A stretch of 64,000 bases of DNA from Anodontia alba (GCA_964016985.1 OZ024828.1:12242610-12306609); one strand, 5' to 3'; positions 42,885 to 54,716 are shown, numbered from the stretch's first letter. Numbers and translations: made by a program. Notes: generated from the sequence alone by a model not told the origin.

Positions 42885-43218
42885 TTACGCCGGGCCCAGC
42901 CCGGCGTATCTATTTGAGGTTGTTTTTGTAAAATGTGTATGCATTTGAAGAACATCGGTTTTCTTCCAGTTATATGGGGTTCTTAGTGGAGTTATATATA
43001 ACTATTCAGCCCCACACTTTTTTTATTATTCAAAGTCACACTTTTGCAGCAGAGAACTGTGCTATTGGTAACATAGTGAAATAAAAAAAATGGCAAGTAC
43101 TGTGTAGAATGAGTGTAGCAATGTGGGTTTTGCTCATTTAAAAAAGAAATGAGCAGTTTTCCCGTAGGAGCCCCAATTTGACCATTCGATCTGAAATGAG
43201 CTTGTTGCTGTCAATATT
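42885..43218 (-). mobile_element. Terminal segment of a pearl-type element, inverted
   Basis: Reverse complement of 54141-54476 over its full length. It begins at the terminal hairpin TACGCCGGGC CCA GCCCGGCGTA (42886-42908) and ends at GAGCTTGTTGCTGTC. The tandem array that precedes this segment at 54 kb is absent here. Confidence 0.88.
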
Positions 43219-43800
43219 CGTACACGTTTGAATTTTTTTCATTTCGTTTTTTTTTTCGTCGTACTACGAAGAAGAAACAAAAAGATATTTTCCTTTGTTT
43301 ACGATTGGAAATATGCATTCTCAAACCGAACGGATTATAAGCTGGTTTGATAATACAGCTTGATTTGATATTCAAGCATGGAAAGATTTGGGCCGAAAGA
43401 AAACGTTGAGTGGAGAAAAGAACGTAACACTGCTACATAGATGATTTCGGATATAGTATGTTCGGCCTAGGCTATGGATGGCGACATAGATTTTTTTTAC
43501 ATAGCTCTGATAACGTCTATAATGTTTTTATCGTTGAGTATTACGATAATTTATATAATTACAACCTTTCATAAATTATAATATTTTTTCACTATACTAC
43601 GATCTGTAGGGAGCTAAGTAATGCATGACAGATTAGTTTCCCGGCGTATTGATGCTTTGCATCAATGTTTTCTTGTAGCAAAATATTGTCCGCAAGGAAA
43701 ACATACACGCGCAAAAAAAACAAAAAATGAAAAAAACAAAAACAACAACAACAAACAAATAAAACAAAAACAAAATATTTTCTCATTAGTGTGTGCCTCA
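43219..43800. other. Stretch with no recognised gene
   Basis: AT-rich; an (AAC)n/A-rich patch at 43717-43775. Nothing else recognised. Confidence 0.4.
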
Positions 43801-43809
43801 GGTCTTAGT

Positions 43810-43897
43810 TTTACCATGGTTCGTGCGCATGTACGATGCGATAATGCACGAGCATGAGCGAGTGCACTATCGCACGTACACGCGCAGAACCATGGTA
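43810..43897. repeat. Inverted repeat K
   Basis: TTACCATGGTTCGTGCGCAT and GATGCGATAATGCAC pair with GTGCACTATCGCACGTACAC and GCGCAGAACCATGGTA. About 36 bp arms with few mismatches. Confidence 0.75.
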
Positions 43898-43979
43898 TAA
43901 CTGATTTATCACATTTACATGCATGTAGATCGTCCACATCACGAGATATTTCATGCTGAATGCTGGGAATTTAGGCTAT

Positions 43980-44259
43980 CATCACGAAAACATGCCTATA
44001 TAATTTTGACCCCCTTAAACCCCACTTTTATATAGTAAAACTGAGGTTTACAGGGGTATACATTATTTTACTTATTTCTGCTCAAAAACATAGATTATGG
44101 GTATTCGTTAGAACCGCCTCTGTGAGGCGGTTCTAACGAGTACCCACAATCTATGTTTTGAGCAGAAATATGAAAAATATTTGAATTTTTTGTCTGAAAA
44201 TTTTCAATTTTTCGGTGATTAACTTTTCAGTATATTTGAATAGGTATGTTTCCGTAATG
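43980..44259 (-). mobile_element. MITE family A, copy 13
   Basis: CATCACGAAAACATGCC to GGTATGTTTCCGTAATG; palindrome arms intact around TGTG. Confidence 0.9.
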
Positions 44260-44945
44260 TGTGTGGAAGCTTAAGCTCGTACTATAGGTATCGTGAGTCT
44301 CTCACGTACTGTGCAGAAGAATTCGCATACGGCGGCTGATTGGTTTCCCAAATCTACAGCGGAATGTATCGGCTTAATGTTGAACCCGAAAACCAACGCT
44401 AATTTTTATGTCCGTTGCCAGTCTGGTTTCCAAAAAAATATGATGTTTATATACGCTCCTCTGCAAACATGGAAAGCCAGTTAGCCGCCGCAAGCGATCT
44501 CATTTTCTGTAATGAATCGTATAGCCAATGAAATAGAAGGATACATTTTTTACAACATTGACACGGATGAATGCGTGACTGACCCTGCATTTTAGCCGCC
44601 ATATTTAATCTGTTAAACAACATTTTCGCGTATTTAAGTGTAAAAAGTGATGTTTTGCCGTAAAAAATGGATTACATTCCTACAGCACATAACAGAAATT
44701 ATGCATGGAGAAGAATTTATCTCGCTGACAACATGATAAAGGTAGCATATGCGGCGATTTCGGTTGACTGGCGATCAGCTGATCGTGCGCGGTATAGCTA
44801 AAAGGAGAAATCAAGTTTGCTTGTTTTTTTTTCTTTGACGAAATCAGCCTATAAAAATAATTTTTCGGGGCACATGCATAATTTCTTTTTACGATAAGAC
44901 TAAATATTTATTTATATACGTGTAACAAGTAAAATAAAATTGCAA
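44260..44945. other. Stretch with no recognised gene
   Basis: No repeat or coding match seen. Confidence 0.4.
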
Positions 44946-44947
44946 AC

Positions 44948-45017
44948 CACGACCGGGCATTGAACCTGGGCCGTCCGCGTGACAAGCGGACACTCTACCA
45001 TGTCGCTATGAAAGCCG
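44948..45017 (-). pseudogene. tRNA-Asp(GTC)-like sequence
   Basis: On the minus strand TAGCGACATGGTAGAGTG is A-box-like. A perfect anticodon stem GTCCGC/GCGGAC encloses TTGTCAC (anticodon GTC). CCAGGTTCAATGCCCGG is a T arm with one mismatch. The acceptor stem does not pair well. It is therefore a tRNA pseudogene or a tRNA-derived SINE head, not a convincing working tRNA. Confidence 0.55.
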
Positions 45018-45175
45018 GTTTCTACCGCAAGGCAGTACAAGAGTATCATATACCTATACCCGGTGACACAATAATGTGCAGAATTTCATGGAAAAAATTG
45101 TTCGATGTTGTGCACTTTGCCTCGGACCTACATTTAAACAGGTTTTGTCTGGTCCGCGACTTTGCATACCTCATG

Positions 45176-45212
<37 letters not shown>
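45176..45212 (+). repeat. Poly-A tract
   Basis: About 36 A residues; no matching retroposed body identified with certainty. Confidence 0.9.
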
Positions 45213-45214
<2 letters not shown>

Positions 45215-45278
45215 CATAAAATGCCTAAGCTCGTTTCATAGGTAACATCTATTTATTTCATATCTAATAAATCAGATC

Positions 45279-45559
45279 CATTACGAAAACATGCCTATTG
45301 AAATATATTGAAAATTTTATCACCGAAAAATGAAAATTTTCTGTTTAAAAAAATCTGATATTTTTTCATATTTCTGCTCAAAACATAGATTGTTGGTACT
45401 CGTTGGAATCGCCCCGGTGAGGCGGTTCCAACGAGTACCCACAATCTATGTTTTTGAGCAGAAATAAGAAAAATAATGTATACCCCAGTAAACTCCAGTT
45501 TTACTATATAAAAGTGGGGTTTTAGGGGGTCAAAATTATATAGGCATGTTTTCGTGATG
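45279..45559 (+). mobile_element. MITE family A, copy 14, with a compensated palindrome change
   Basis: CATTACGAAAACATGCC to GGCATGTTTTCGTGATG. The palindrome reads CGTTGGAA on the left and TTCCAACG on the right, where the family has CGTTAGAA and TTCTAACG: both arms changed so that pairing is kept. Confidence 0.9.
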
Positions 45560-46430
45560 ACTTGAATTTTCAAATTTTCAGTAGATTTTATGATAAAAAC
45601 TGTGCAGCTTAATCATGAAGACAGTCATCACAATTAATTCTACTGAAAACTTGAAAATGCAGGTGATCAGAAATGTCATACTGGTATCTGTAATATTTTG
45701 GAATAGCTGCAACATGACCGGTCAAACTAATTTAGAGTTAACTTAGATTCTCGAACGAGTATTGTCTTCTTCACTGCAGACAGTAAATCTCAGAGAAATA
45801 TTTCTATGGAATATTGGCAGTATTATCCATAGAAAAGCAGTTCATATTTACTCGTTAGAACCGCCTTTAAAAACATTATGAATACTTATTAGAATCACCT
45901 TGACAGGGAGATTTTGTAGTAATAACTCTTAAAGAGCTTATTACACCTGCAGTAGACGCCATTTTATTTACTTATTTATTTATCTATTTATTTATTTTTT
46001 GCATTTTAGAGAAAACAAGGCCTGCCATTACTGACATATGAATCGTTTGCTTGGCATCAACCGGTATTGATGTATTGCTGGACAGCGGAATACTGCTCTG
46101 AACTACGAATGCATGAATGAGCATGCTGATGTAGGTTGCAAGCGGACACACACGTGCGAAGAGCATTGCACATTGTAACCTTTGAATCATATTTGAAATA
46201 CTTAGTTATAATGGGTATTTTTCCTGAGTAGGTTTAGTCTTCTAAATAGTTAACTAGTACACAAGTAATTGCTAAAGGACTGAGCCTGCAAATGCAAATG
46301 ATTATAAACAATATTGCAATGAACAATGTATTGTGAGATTGATGAATGATGGCTGAATGATTGGAGACGCAAGCGGCCGTTAGAGTATTAATCTTGGTGT
46401 AAATTCACATTTTTATATCTTTTTTTTTCA
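45560..46430. other. Mostly unrecognised; MITE A and SINE scraps
   Basis: A fragment TTACTCGTTAGAACCGCC near 45848 derives from MITE A. A SINE tail remnant lies near 46225-46255 and (ATTT)n near 45963-46000. Nothing else recognised. Confidence 0.45.
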
Positions 46431-46453
46431 AACCAATAATGTATGAATGACCC

Positions 46454-47147
46454 TTATGCAGATAAAATATTTTTATCTTCTTGTGAAAGTAGCCACTTGG
46501 CCTTGTCTAATGACATGAAGTTGTTGTTAGTATGATATATCTGATCGTAGAATTTATTTCTTTCGAGTTGATATAGAGAGCATTGTGATAGAAAATGAAT
46601 CTCATTTTCTATACAGTTCAGCTTACAATGCTTACGGATTCTTTCTGATCGTGGGATAGTTCTCGGTTTTGCATATCTACCTGTTTCAATCAAAAGGTTA
46701 TGAGCATTTAGTCGCAGTTTGCAAATAGCATTTCTAACATGAAACTGCTCAAAAGATAATATGATCTAGCTTCGAAATTCTTCTTCATACTAAAATAAGC
46801 ATCAAGTTTTCCGTCAGCACCTTTCTTCTCTATTTCTTTTACCAAAATGATTTAAAACCTTTCATTACATACTTTTTAATCATACAAACAAGCTGATTTT
46901 CACTCAGGTTCCGACAAGAAGTAATAATAACATTTAATAATTTCAGTATATAAATCGCTGATGAGTCCCATGTCTGAATTCCTCTGTTATGTAGCTCCTT
47001 AGATAAACTATATGTTTCCTTTAGTAGTGTATTTGATGTTGTTTCTAAGCGATGCAGATATTTAACAATAGAAAGTATGATAGAAAAATACATAGGAAAA
47101 CGACCGGTTTCCGAAAGAATAGCCAGGTTTGAAGTATGCATATTCAC
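46454..47147 (-). pseudogene. LINE-D C-terminal remnant
   Basis: NLAILSETGRFPMYFSIIL at 47130 and RYAKPRTIPRSERIRKHCKL followed by ENEIHFLSQCSLYQLERNKF (46693-46520) match the conserved C-terminal tail with a Cys/His motif of this LINE type. It ends near 46454. Confidence 0.75.
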
Positions 47148-47610
47148 TCCTTATATACTTTAAATACTTTATTTGGGACTTATCTGCAATATTATTTTTG
47201 CAAATCTCTTCAAATATAAAACAGCTGTTTCTCTTACATGCAGCACTATTTGTTCATATCACTGAACCATATAGTACTATTGGTTTTAATAGATGATCAT
47301 ATAAATGTAGGCTAGTTTTCATACTTGGTTCACCAGATGTGGTTAATTTAGTGATTTTAAATGAGGCTTTTATAGATTTCTTGAATATGTCATCTTGCGC
47401 AAAACTGAATGCACACTCAAATATCGGTAATGTCTAACATTCTCAAGACACTCATTGTTAAAATAGAAATTATTTGCCAAAAGCCTTCCGTATTTATTAA
47501 AAACCAAAATGTTAGTTTTTGCAACATTCACATCTAAACACCAGTCTTGGCAATATTTGTGTTATTTATTTAGTTTTTCTTGTAGCCCAGCTGACGTTGT
47601 AGACAACACA

Positions 47611-48360
47611 ACAATATCGTCTGCGTACATAAGACAGTTAAATGGCAAACTATTAATAAGAACTGGATCAGAAGATTCATTTAAATAGGAATAAAGGTCA
47701 TTTATAAAAAATCTTAAATAAGTTAGGACTTAGTACATCTCCCTGACGAACTCCTACTTTAGATTAAAAAAGATCAGTATGATATTCTCCTAGTTTAACA
47801 CTACTTTTCGCATATAGGCTACCTAAAATATCATAAAATTTTCCATTTATATTTAACTCTTTCAACTTAAGCTGTAAACCTGGGTGAATAACAGAGTCAA
47901 ATGCTTTTCGGAAATCAACAAAATAAGAGTAGAGTTTATCACCATTTGTATTAATACATTTGTCAATTAAAGATTTTAGAACAAACATGTGATCTGACGT
48001 TTTGGCATTTTTTGTGAAACCTATTTGAACATTGCTAATTATTTGATTATCCTCCAAGAATTTGTCCAATCTAGAATGTAATATCATATTAAAATGTTTT
48101 CCAGTGTTTGAAGTAATAGTAATGCCGCGGTAATCTGAATTATCATCCGTTTTGAATATAGGTGTGATACAGTTTTTTGCCCATAATGACGGATAATATC
48201 GGAAGAAAATCAAGTTAAATAATTTGTGCAAGCAGGGCAGCAAGATGGTAGCACTAGCCTTTATCATTTCATTTTTGATACTGTCCACACCCGAAGATTT
48301 GTTGTTTTTCAGTTTTGCAATAGAAGTTTGAATTTCCTTGTCTTTTATGACAGTATCCAT
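47611..48360 (-). pseudogene. LINE-D reverse transcriptase remnant
   Basis: The 48360-47764 segment carries KLKNNKSSGVDSIKNEMIK, CITPIFKTDDNSDYRGITI, IGFTKNAKTSDHMFVLKSLI and VDFRKAFDSVIHPGL, the first fingers/palm motifs of a LINE reverse transcriptase. After a stop and frameshift, GVRQGDVLSPNLF (about 47745) and the catalytic box LMYADDIVVLSTT (about 47636-47600) follow. The YADD aspartates are intact. The N-terminal Met is incidental. Confidence 0.9.
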
Positions 48361-49128
48361 TAAACTGAATATATTTGTTCGCTTGTCATTTTTTAAAACT
48401 TTGTTTAATTGTTCTAACCTTTTTCAAATTTACTTTTTACAGAATTTAATTTTTTTAACGTGTTCATGCCAAGCATTGGGATCAATAGCAAGTTCTGGTC
48501 CATTTGAATTTTCTTGTTCCCTTTTAGTGAATTCACTAAATTCCAATATGTTTTAGGGTCATTACTTTCCAAGTCATCTAGTTTAGCAAAAATACTTTTC
48601 GTGTATTAAATTCCTTTTGAATTTAAGAAGTTTCCTGTATTCTCTATAATGTTTAAAATAAGAGTTTCTATGCAAGACTTTAAAAAGTTGGTTAAACATC
48701 AAATTTGCTTTAGAATTTAATAGCCTTCTTTTAACATATAATTCCTCATCATACCACTTATTGCATTGTTTCTTTACTTTATTTGATCTTTTTTATTATA
48801 AAGCTCTTTGTAGCAGCTTGAAGCACAAAGTTCTCAAATGAATCACACGCATTTTCAAATCTGTTTTATTGCAATTAAATTTTCTTTCCATAAATAGATT
48901 AATTTTATTAGAGATTTCCCTGGCTTCAAGAGCTTTTATTAACTTCTCTAAAGAATTTTTGTTCCATTTAAAACTATCAGGCATATGTTCATTTTTATTC
49001 TGTACTCACTGTCTGTGTTTAACGGAACCTTTAATACAAACTGAGAATTTACTGTGACAATCAGCAAATATAGGCTGAAAAGGATGCACATGGATGCATC
49101 CTTCAATAACTCTTCAGATGCAAGCATG

Positions 49129-49660
49129 TTATCTACTACACTTGCACCAGTAGATTTTGGCATGTAAACTTGCTAAGGAATCCCCTAAAGTTCCTCCATT
49201 TAAAATTCGCATTCTTGAAGAAATACATAATTCAATTACCTGTTTACCTCTTTCATCCACTTTAGTATCTTCACTGCGGCGCTGCAAAATATTGGAGTCA
49301 ATATATGATAGGTCTAAGGGTACATGTTTATCACTGTCATTACCTATAAAATCTGGATCTAAGCCACTCCTAGCATTTAGATCACCACCTATAAATATAA
49401 TTATTTCCATCATTCTTAAAAATGTTGATGTCTCTAATTATTGCTTCTAAACTGTCAGAATCAGATTTATTTTGAAATGAACATGGTGAGATGTATGAGA
49501 AGCATAAGAAAATATCCTTATCAAGACTAAAATATCCCCCCCCCCCCCCCCCCGTTTCAAACAGTTTATACCACTGCGCAATGTCTTGCGGATAAGCAAT
49601 GTTAAGCCTCCATAATGTTTGTTATCATTTGAAATCGGTCGACATATTTGAACATGAGTC
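49129..49660 (-). pseudogene. LINE-D endonuclease remnant
   Basis: The endonuclease N-terminal part is traceable from about 49655 (GGLTLLIRKTLRSGI) through a poly-C-disrupted stretch (49533-49553) to GGDLNARSGLDPDFIGNDSD near 49340-49400 and VDERGKQVIELCISS near 49240. GDLN and the following ND match the APE-type endonuclease core. The frame is broken at least twice. It would have nicked target DNA to prime reverse transcription. Confidence 0.8.
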
Positions 49661-49711
49661 ATAAAATGGAGTTTAAGGGGGTCTGAATTATATAAGTATA
49701 TTTTCATGATG
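49659..49711 (+). mobile_element. MITE family A, right-end fragment
   Basis: ATGGAGTTTAAGGGGGTCTG then ATTATATAAGTATATTTTCA and TGATG: the right end only, abutting the truncated 5' end of LINE-D. Confidence 0.7.
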
Positions 49712-50415
49712 TTCTGGTTGTTTTGAAAATCGAATACCGCTTAAGCCGGTGCAAGGGGCGCATATACAGCCTTGCAAACTACATTGGTGCATATGAAGCG
49801 ACTTAATAAAACCGAGTTTCTGAGTTTCGTTCTGTCGTGTGTTCTTTCTTTTTTTTTTCATAATTTTTATGGCAACCTTTTTAGGTTTTATTCTACAGAA
49901 CTGTAACTCTTGGAAGTATTAGTTATAATAAGCGATTTTTTATTAGGGAAATAGCGTTGACCGTTCTCTGAATTAGTAGGCTTGTCTTTGCTGTTTGGCA
50001 GAATTCTACGCTGAGGGGACAGGATACCATTTCAGAGGTGGTAACTCAGTCAGAATAGATTTTCTTTCATTCTGTAGGAAAGTCTGCTCTAAAAGGAAAT
50101 AATTTGCTCTAAAGCCAAAAAGGGAGTTAAATTTATAATGAAGTTGTTGTTTACTCCCTTCTGAAATGTGGTCGATCTATTTTGGAGTAGATAGTTTTTC
50201 AGAACGAATAGCAGACAGACAGTCAAAAAAGCTACCTAACTAAGAATTGCGGATAACCTACCAAGTATGTTCAGTCCCCTTAGGGTCCCTTTTGCATGGC
50301 TCGAATCAATTCAGTATTTTATTAGACCAAACACAAAGTTCAAAGAACAAAGCATGTAATGTATATATAGTTATAAATTTATTTGAACAGGAAGAAGAAA
50401 AAATAAAATAAATAA

Positions 50416-50451
<36 letters not shown>

Positions 50452-50565
50452 AAACACCTCTGTACGTTGTCACGAGTACTCATTACTTTGATGTTAATAT
50501 ATTACTTTAATCGTCCGTAAGTTAGAGAGCTATTCAAATACTGAACGTCAGTAAGAGAGTGGAAG
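49712..50565. other. Stretch with no recognised gene
   Basis: Poly-A tract at 50420-50449 and a partial palindromic repeat near 50085-50170. Otherwise unrecognised. Confidence 0.4.
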
Positions 50566-50790
50566 AAATGAGCAACAACGCGAGAAAACGTACTTTCTAA
50601 CATATGCGAAGATTCAAACCAGCCTGCGCATCCGCGTAGTCTGCTCAGTGTGCGTTTTCTGCATGAAAAAACGTTGCACCCATGGCTATCCAAAATGCGC
50701 CCAGTGGAGATTCTAATCAATTTGAATATTCGATGGGAGTGCATGTTCGAAGGTACATTTCCTGCCGTTGCGGCTCATCTGGATAATAAT
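50566..50790. mobile_element. Dispersed repeat family G, copy 6
   Basis: GAGAAAACGTACTTTCTAAC at the left, TTCGAAGGTACATTTCCTGC at the right; interior CCAGCCTGCGCATCCGCG. Confidence 0.6.
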
Positions 50791-51082
50791 TTTTTTTGTC
50801 AACTGTAGACCAACCTCGATGATTACAAACTGTCTAGAAAAGAAAAATGAGTCATATTTCAGCAGATAAACACACGGAAGTGATAAATCACCTTTAGAAA
50901 CCATTTAGAAACCTTTAGCGTGTTTTCGTAATGAAGCCCCAGCCTAAGCCCCACTGTGCAACAAAATTTGAAAATCAGAATACTAATACTAAATTTATGA
51001 CCAAACGTAGTAAAAGGAAGGCGCGTAACGATTTTACCGCAAAATTTCCAAAATCTTTGCATTTCATTAAAAATACTCGAAC

Positions 51083-51206
51083 ATTTCGAAAAACACGCCT
51101 ATTCAAACTCCAAAAACTGAAAAATTTCAGATAAAAAAACAAACAAACAACAACAACAAAAAACAAACAAACAAACAAACAAACAAAAAACAAAACAAAA
51201 AAAAAA

Positions 51207-51239
<33 letters not shown>

Positions 51240-51454
51240 AGAAAAACGCGGATATGTTTCACATTGCTGCTCAAAATATAGATTGTGGGTACTCGTTAGA
51301 ACCTCCTCAGCGAGGCGGTTCTAACGAGTACCTACAATCTATATTTTTTAGCAAAAATAAGAAAACAATAATGTATACCCCTGTAAACTCGAGTTCTACT
51401 ATATAAAAATGGGGTTTAAAAGGGTCAAAATTATATAGGCATGTTGTCGTGATG
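51083..51454 (+). mobile_element. MITE family A, copy 16, with A-rich expansion
   Basis: Starts CATTTCGAAAAACACGCC, ends GGCATGTTGTCGTGATG. The left arm is expanded by about 100 bp of AAAC/poly-A sequence (51138-51240). A stray end (GCGTGTTTTCGTAATG) lies just upstream at 50919-50934. Confidence 0.88.
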
Positions 51455-52150
51455 CTAAGCATAAAATGTTAAGAAATCATGTATCAAAACATCAAATTCA
51501 ACAACAAGGTAAGAGAAAAATCAAGCGAGTGCAACAATCACAAACCGCAGCCCTTCCCAGACACCAAGAGGAAGAGGACTAAGACAAAACCAAATAAGCG
51601 CAAATCGAACAAACGTACGAAAAGCACTAAGATTAGCTCTCTCTTCCCCAAGCGAGGTAATCGCAATGCTAAAAGGACTGAAAAACACAAGAAGAAAATA
51701 AAAAAATAACACAAGGTAAGACATAAAAAAAATCGCCTCATAGAATAAACAACAAAGCAACAAAGAGTAAGACTAACACCGGGACAGCCGCCTTAGTACG
51801 GTAAGTAGAATAAACCCCCGGGGGTTGGGGGGGGGGGAGTGGGGGGTGGAGGGTGAGGTGGTGTTTAAAGCACTTTTACAGTTAGCCAACTTTACCCTGG
51901 GTTCCGATGCTACTCTTAATACAGAAATACATAATTCGGTTCGCATATAGGCTCCCAACACAGTCAATGCATCAAAGCGAAAACATAAAAATCAAATTAA
52001 TCACAATGATAAAAAAAGAAGAGTACTCCTGGCTAATTCTATTGTATGCCAGAGTAAATGGGTGTAAATGAAAACCATTAGTTGAACCACGGCGGGCCAA
52101 GCCAAAGACATATCGTCAGGCCCCAACCCACTGGTTAAAGTTTTACGAAG
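51455..52150. other. Stretch with no recognised gene
   Basis: A-rich at 51480-51730 (predicted product would be Lys/Asn-rich low complexity). GC-rich patch of G runs at 51810-51860. Nothing recognised. Confidence 0.4.
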
Positions 52151-52156
52151 AGGCCG

Positions 52157-52396
52157 TCATTGAGACTGAGACCCGAACCGCCATCGTGCAATTAAAGAAG
52201 CATAGCCATAAAAAATGATTGGGTTAACAACTAGGCATGCAGTCTGCCACATAATTTCAATGGTATAGCCAATTCTTTTGTAACGGTTAATAAGTTTTCT
52301 GAATTGCACCGAAAAGTTAGATTTTCCCACAATTTTTCTAAATTTGTACACTAAGTCACCGTAAAATTCTAGTTCCGATATACCTTGTTGCAGCAA
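52157..52396 (-). repeat. Fragment of an unassigned repetitive element
   Basis: The minus-strand frame contains EFYGDLVYKFRKIVG and IMWQTACLVVNPIIF. I associate this kind of frame with a repetitive sequence common in invertebrate genome annotations, but I cannot name the element; it may be non-coding in origin. Confidence 0.3.
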
Positions 52397-52483
52397 GTCA
52401 ACTTAAGGGCCGGAGATGAAAATGATTTTTTTTTGCTGCACATATTGCGAATAAGTAAATACCAGCTTCTGATATAAAACTGT

Positions 52484-52517
<34 letters not shown>

Positions 52518-53082
52518 GCATGTCTTACCTGAAAACCGTTACCAGAGGACAAAACGATCACATCAGTAACATCGGTATGCATTCCTATAAGTTAAAGCTA
52601 ATAGTAACTCAGCTCTGATCGCCCAATCACATTTGAAGTAGCCCAGAAACCTACAGATTAACAATTCGAAAAATGTAGTTTAATGCATGTGTATCCATAA
52701 GCATATTTCATTGGATATTTATACCGAATATATGTACCGGCACCAAAACATGCTCCGTGGTGAGGTCGCCGTTTTAAGCCGTTCAGAAATGTGCTTTGCG
52801 AACAAATTAAGAAATAGATCAGTGATCTGTTGAGTAACAAGAATTCCGCGGAATGCGTCGTCGCACCTGCTGGGGCAAAAGTCACAGGAGCCACAATCAG
52901 AACGTGGTTATTAAATAAGTTTATTTCATTCTTAGCAGTGCTTAGTTGGAAAACTGGGTTGAAGAAAATGTAGACAAAGTGCCTAGTGGGGCACATATAT
53001 TCCAGGCCATTGCCATTCCCTCTAATGGCTATATCTTCAGCACTGACTTTTCGTATTATACAGCCCAATGATAATGGAATGT
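52397..53082. other. Stretch with an unassigned open frame
   Basis: Poly-T at 52488-52514. A minus-strand frame at 53068-52658 (136 codons, with IVAPVTFAPAGATTHSAEF) is longer than most in the window but shows no family motif I know. Confidence 0.3.
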
Positions 53083-54477
53083 GTAAAATGTGTAAAAGTC
53101 ACTGGAGCGTGAAATATAGGTCAAGGTCACCTAATCAAGGTACATACTAAGTCAGTACATCAAGGAGAAACATTATGCAAGATATGGTGGTTGTAGGCCT
53201 TATAGCTGAGGAGTTATCGAACATAAACGTAAAATGTGTCAAATATAGGTCAAGGTCACAGGGTCAAGGTACCTGCCAAGCCAGTGCAATGAGGCGAAGC
53301 ACTATGCAAGGTTTAGTGGTTGTAGGTCTTATATTTGAGGAGATACCTTACATCAACGTAAAATGTGTCAAAGTCACTGGAGTGCAAAATATAGGTCAAG
53401 ATCATCAGATCAAGGTACCTGCCGAGTCAGTACACCGAGAAGAAACACCATACAAGATTTGGTGGTTGAAGGCCTTACAGTCGAGGACATATGGAAGGGC
53501 AACGTAAAAGGTGTAAAAGTCAATGGAGCGCGAAATATAGGTCAAGGTCACCGATCCAAGGTTCGTACATTGAGGAGAAGCACTATGCAAGGTTTGGTGG
53601 TTGTAGGCCTTATAGTTGAGGAGATATTGAACGTCGACGTAAAATGTGTAAAATGCACTGGAGCGCAAAATATAGGTCAAGGTCACCGGGTCAAGATACC
53701 TGCCGAGTCAGTACATCTAGGAGAAGCACTATGCAAGGTTTGGTGGTTAGAGCTTACACTTGAGGAGATTTGGAACGTTGACGTAAATTATGTCAAAGTC
53801 ACTGCAGCCAAAATATAGGTCAAGGTCACCAGGTCAAGGTATCTGCCGAGTCAGTACATTGAGAAGAAGCACTTTGCAAGGTTTGATGGTTGTAGGCCTT
53901 ATAGTTGATATCGAACGTTGACGCAAAATGTGTCAAAGCCACTGGAGGGCAAAATATAGGTCAAGGTCACCGGGTCATGGTACATGCCGAGTCAGTACAT
54001 CTAGGAGAAGCACTATGCAAGGTTTGGTAGTTGTACGCATTATAGTTGAGAAGATCTGGAACGTCAACGTAAATTCTGTCAAAGTCACTGGAGCGCAAAA
54101 TATAGGTCAATGTCACTGGGTCAATGTACCTGCCAAGTCAGGACAGCAACAAGCTCATTTCAAGTCGAACGGTCAAATTGGGGCTCCTTCGGGAAAACTG
54201 CTCATGTCGCTTTTAAATGAGCAAAACCCAGATTGCTATATTCATTCTACACAGTACTTCCCATTTTTTATTTCACTATGTTACCAATAGCACAGTTCTC
54301 TGCTGCAAAAGTGTGATTTGGAATAATAATAATAATAAAGTGGACGGTGAATAGTTATATATAACCCCGCTAAGAACCCCATAAAACTGGAAGAAAACCG
54401 ATGTTCTCCAAATGCATACACATTTTACAAAAACAACCTCAAACAAATACGCCGGGCTTCAGCCCGGCGTAAATTAC
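53083..54477 (+). mobile_element. Pearl-type non-autonomous element: ~146 bp tandem core plus conserved end
   Basis: Eight imperfect units carry ATATAGGTCAAGGTCACC, GTCAGTACAT, AGAAGCACTATGCAAGG and GTTGTAGGCCTTATAGTTGA. GGTCAAGGTCA-type anchors lie at 53119, 53248, 53394, 53540, 53674, 53818, 53959 and 54104. A 336 bp unique end follows, closing with the hairpin TACGCCGGGCT TC AGCCCGGCGTA. This end is shared with 42885-43218. Tandem core plus conserved end and terminal hairpin is the layout of bivalve 'pearl' and Helitron-related elements; the family assignment is inference. Confidence 0.8.
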
Positions 54478-54716
54478 GGGGAGTTTTGTTTTGAAATGAT
54501 ATGTTTCAATATTACGAGACAGTTAACTACAGAATACAGAGCTTTTAGCGAACACAGTAGACTTTTTATTTGTTTGGAAAATCAGGATTTCTTAAGTGCT
54601 CCGTGGTCGACACCCTATGTTGCTATGTCAACACAAATAAAAATTGTTCTGATGTTATATATTATCGAAAACTCATGAAACCAGAAATGGAATCAGAGCG
54701 ACATCAGACTACGTCG

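Larger units (their letters stand above)
46430..49660 (-). mobile_element. LINE-D: decayed APE-type non-LTR retrotransposon
   Basis: About 3.2 kb on the minus strand with, in order, endonuclease, linker, reverse transcriptase and C-terminal region, broken by stops and frameshifts. The 5' end is truncated inside the endonuclease and abuts half of a MITE at 49659-49711. Clade not determined: the GVRQGD and MYADD boxes differ from those of LINE-A and LINE-B, so it is a separate lineage. Confidence 0.85.

Noticed and set aside
49157..49450. 97-codon plus-strand frame
   Set aside because: It is antisense to the LINE-D endonuclease remnant, which carries the recognisable motifs.
51479..51709. Lys/Asn-rich frame resembling a basic nuclear protein
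   Set aside because: It comes from A-rich low-complexity DNA next to a MITE; no motif and no splice support.
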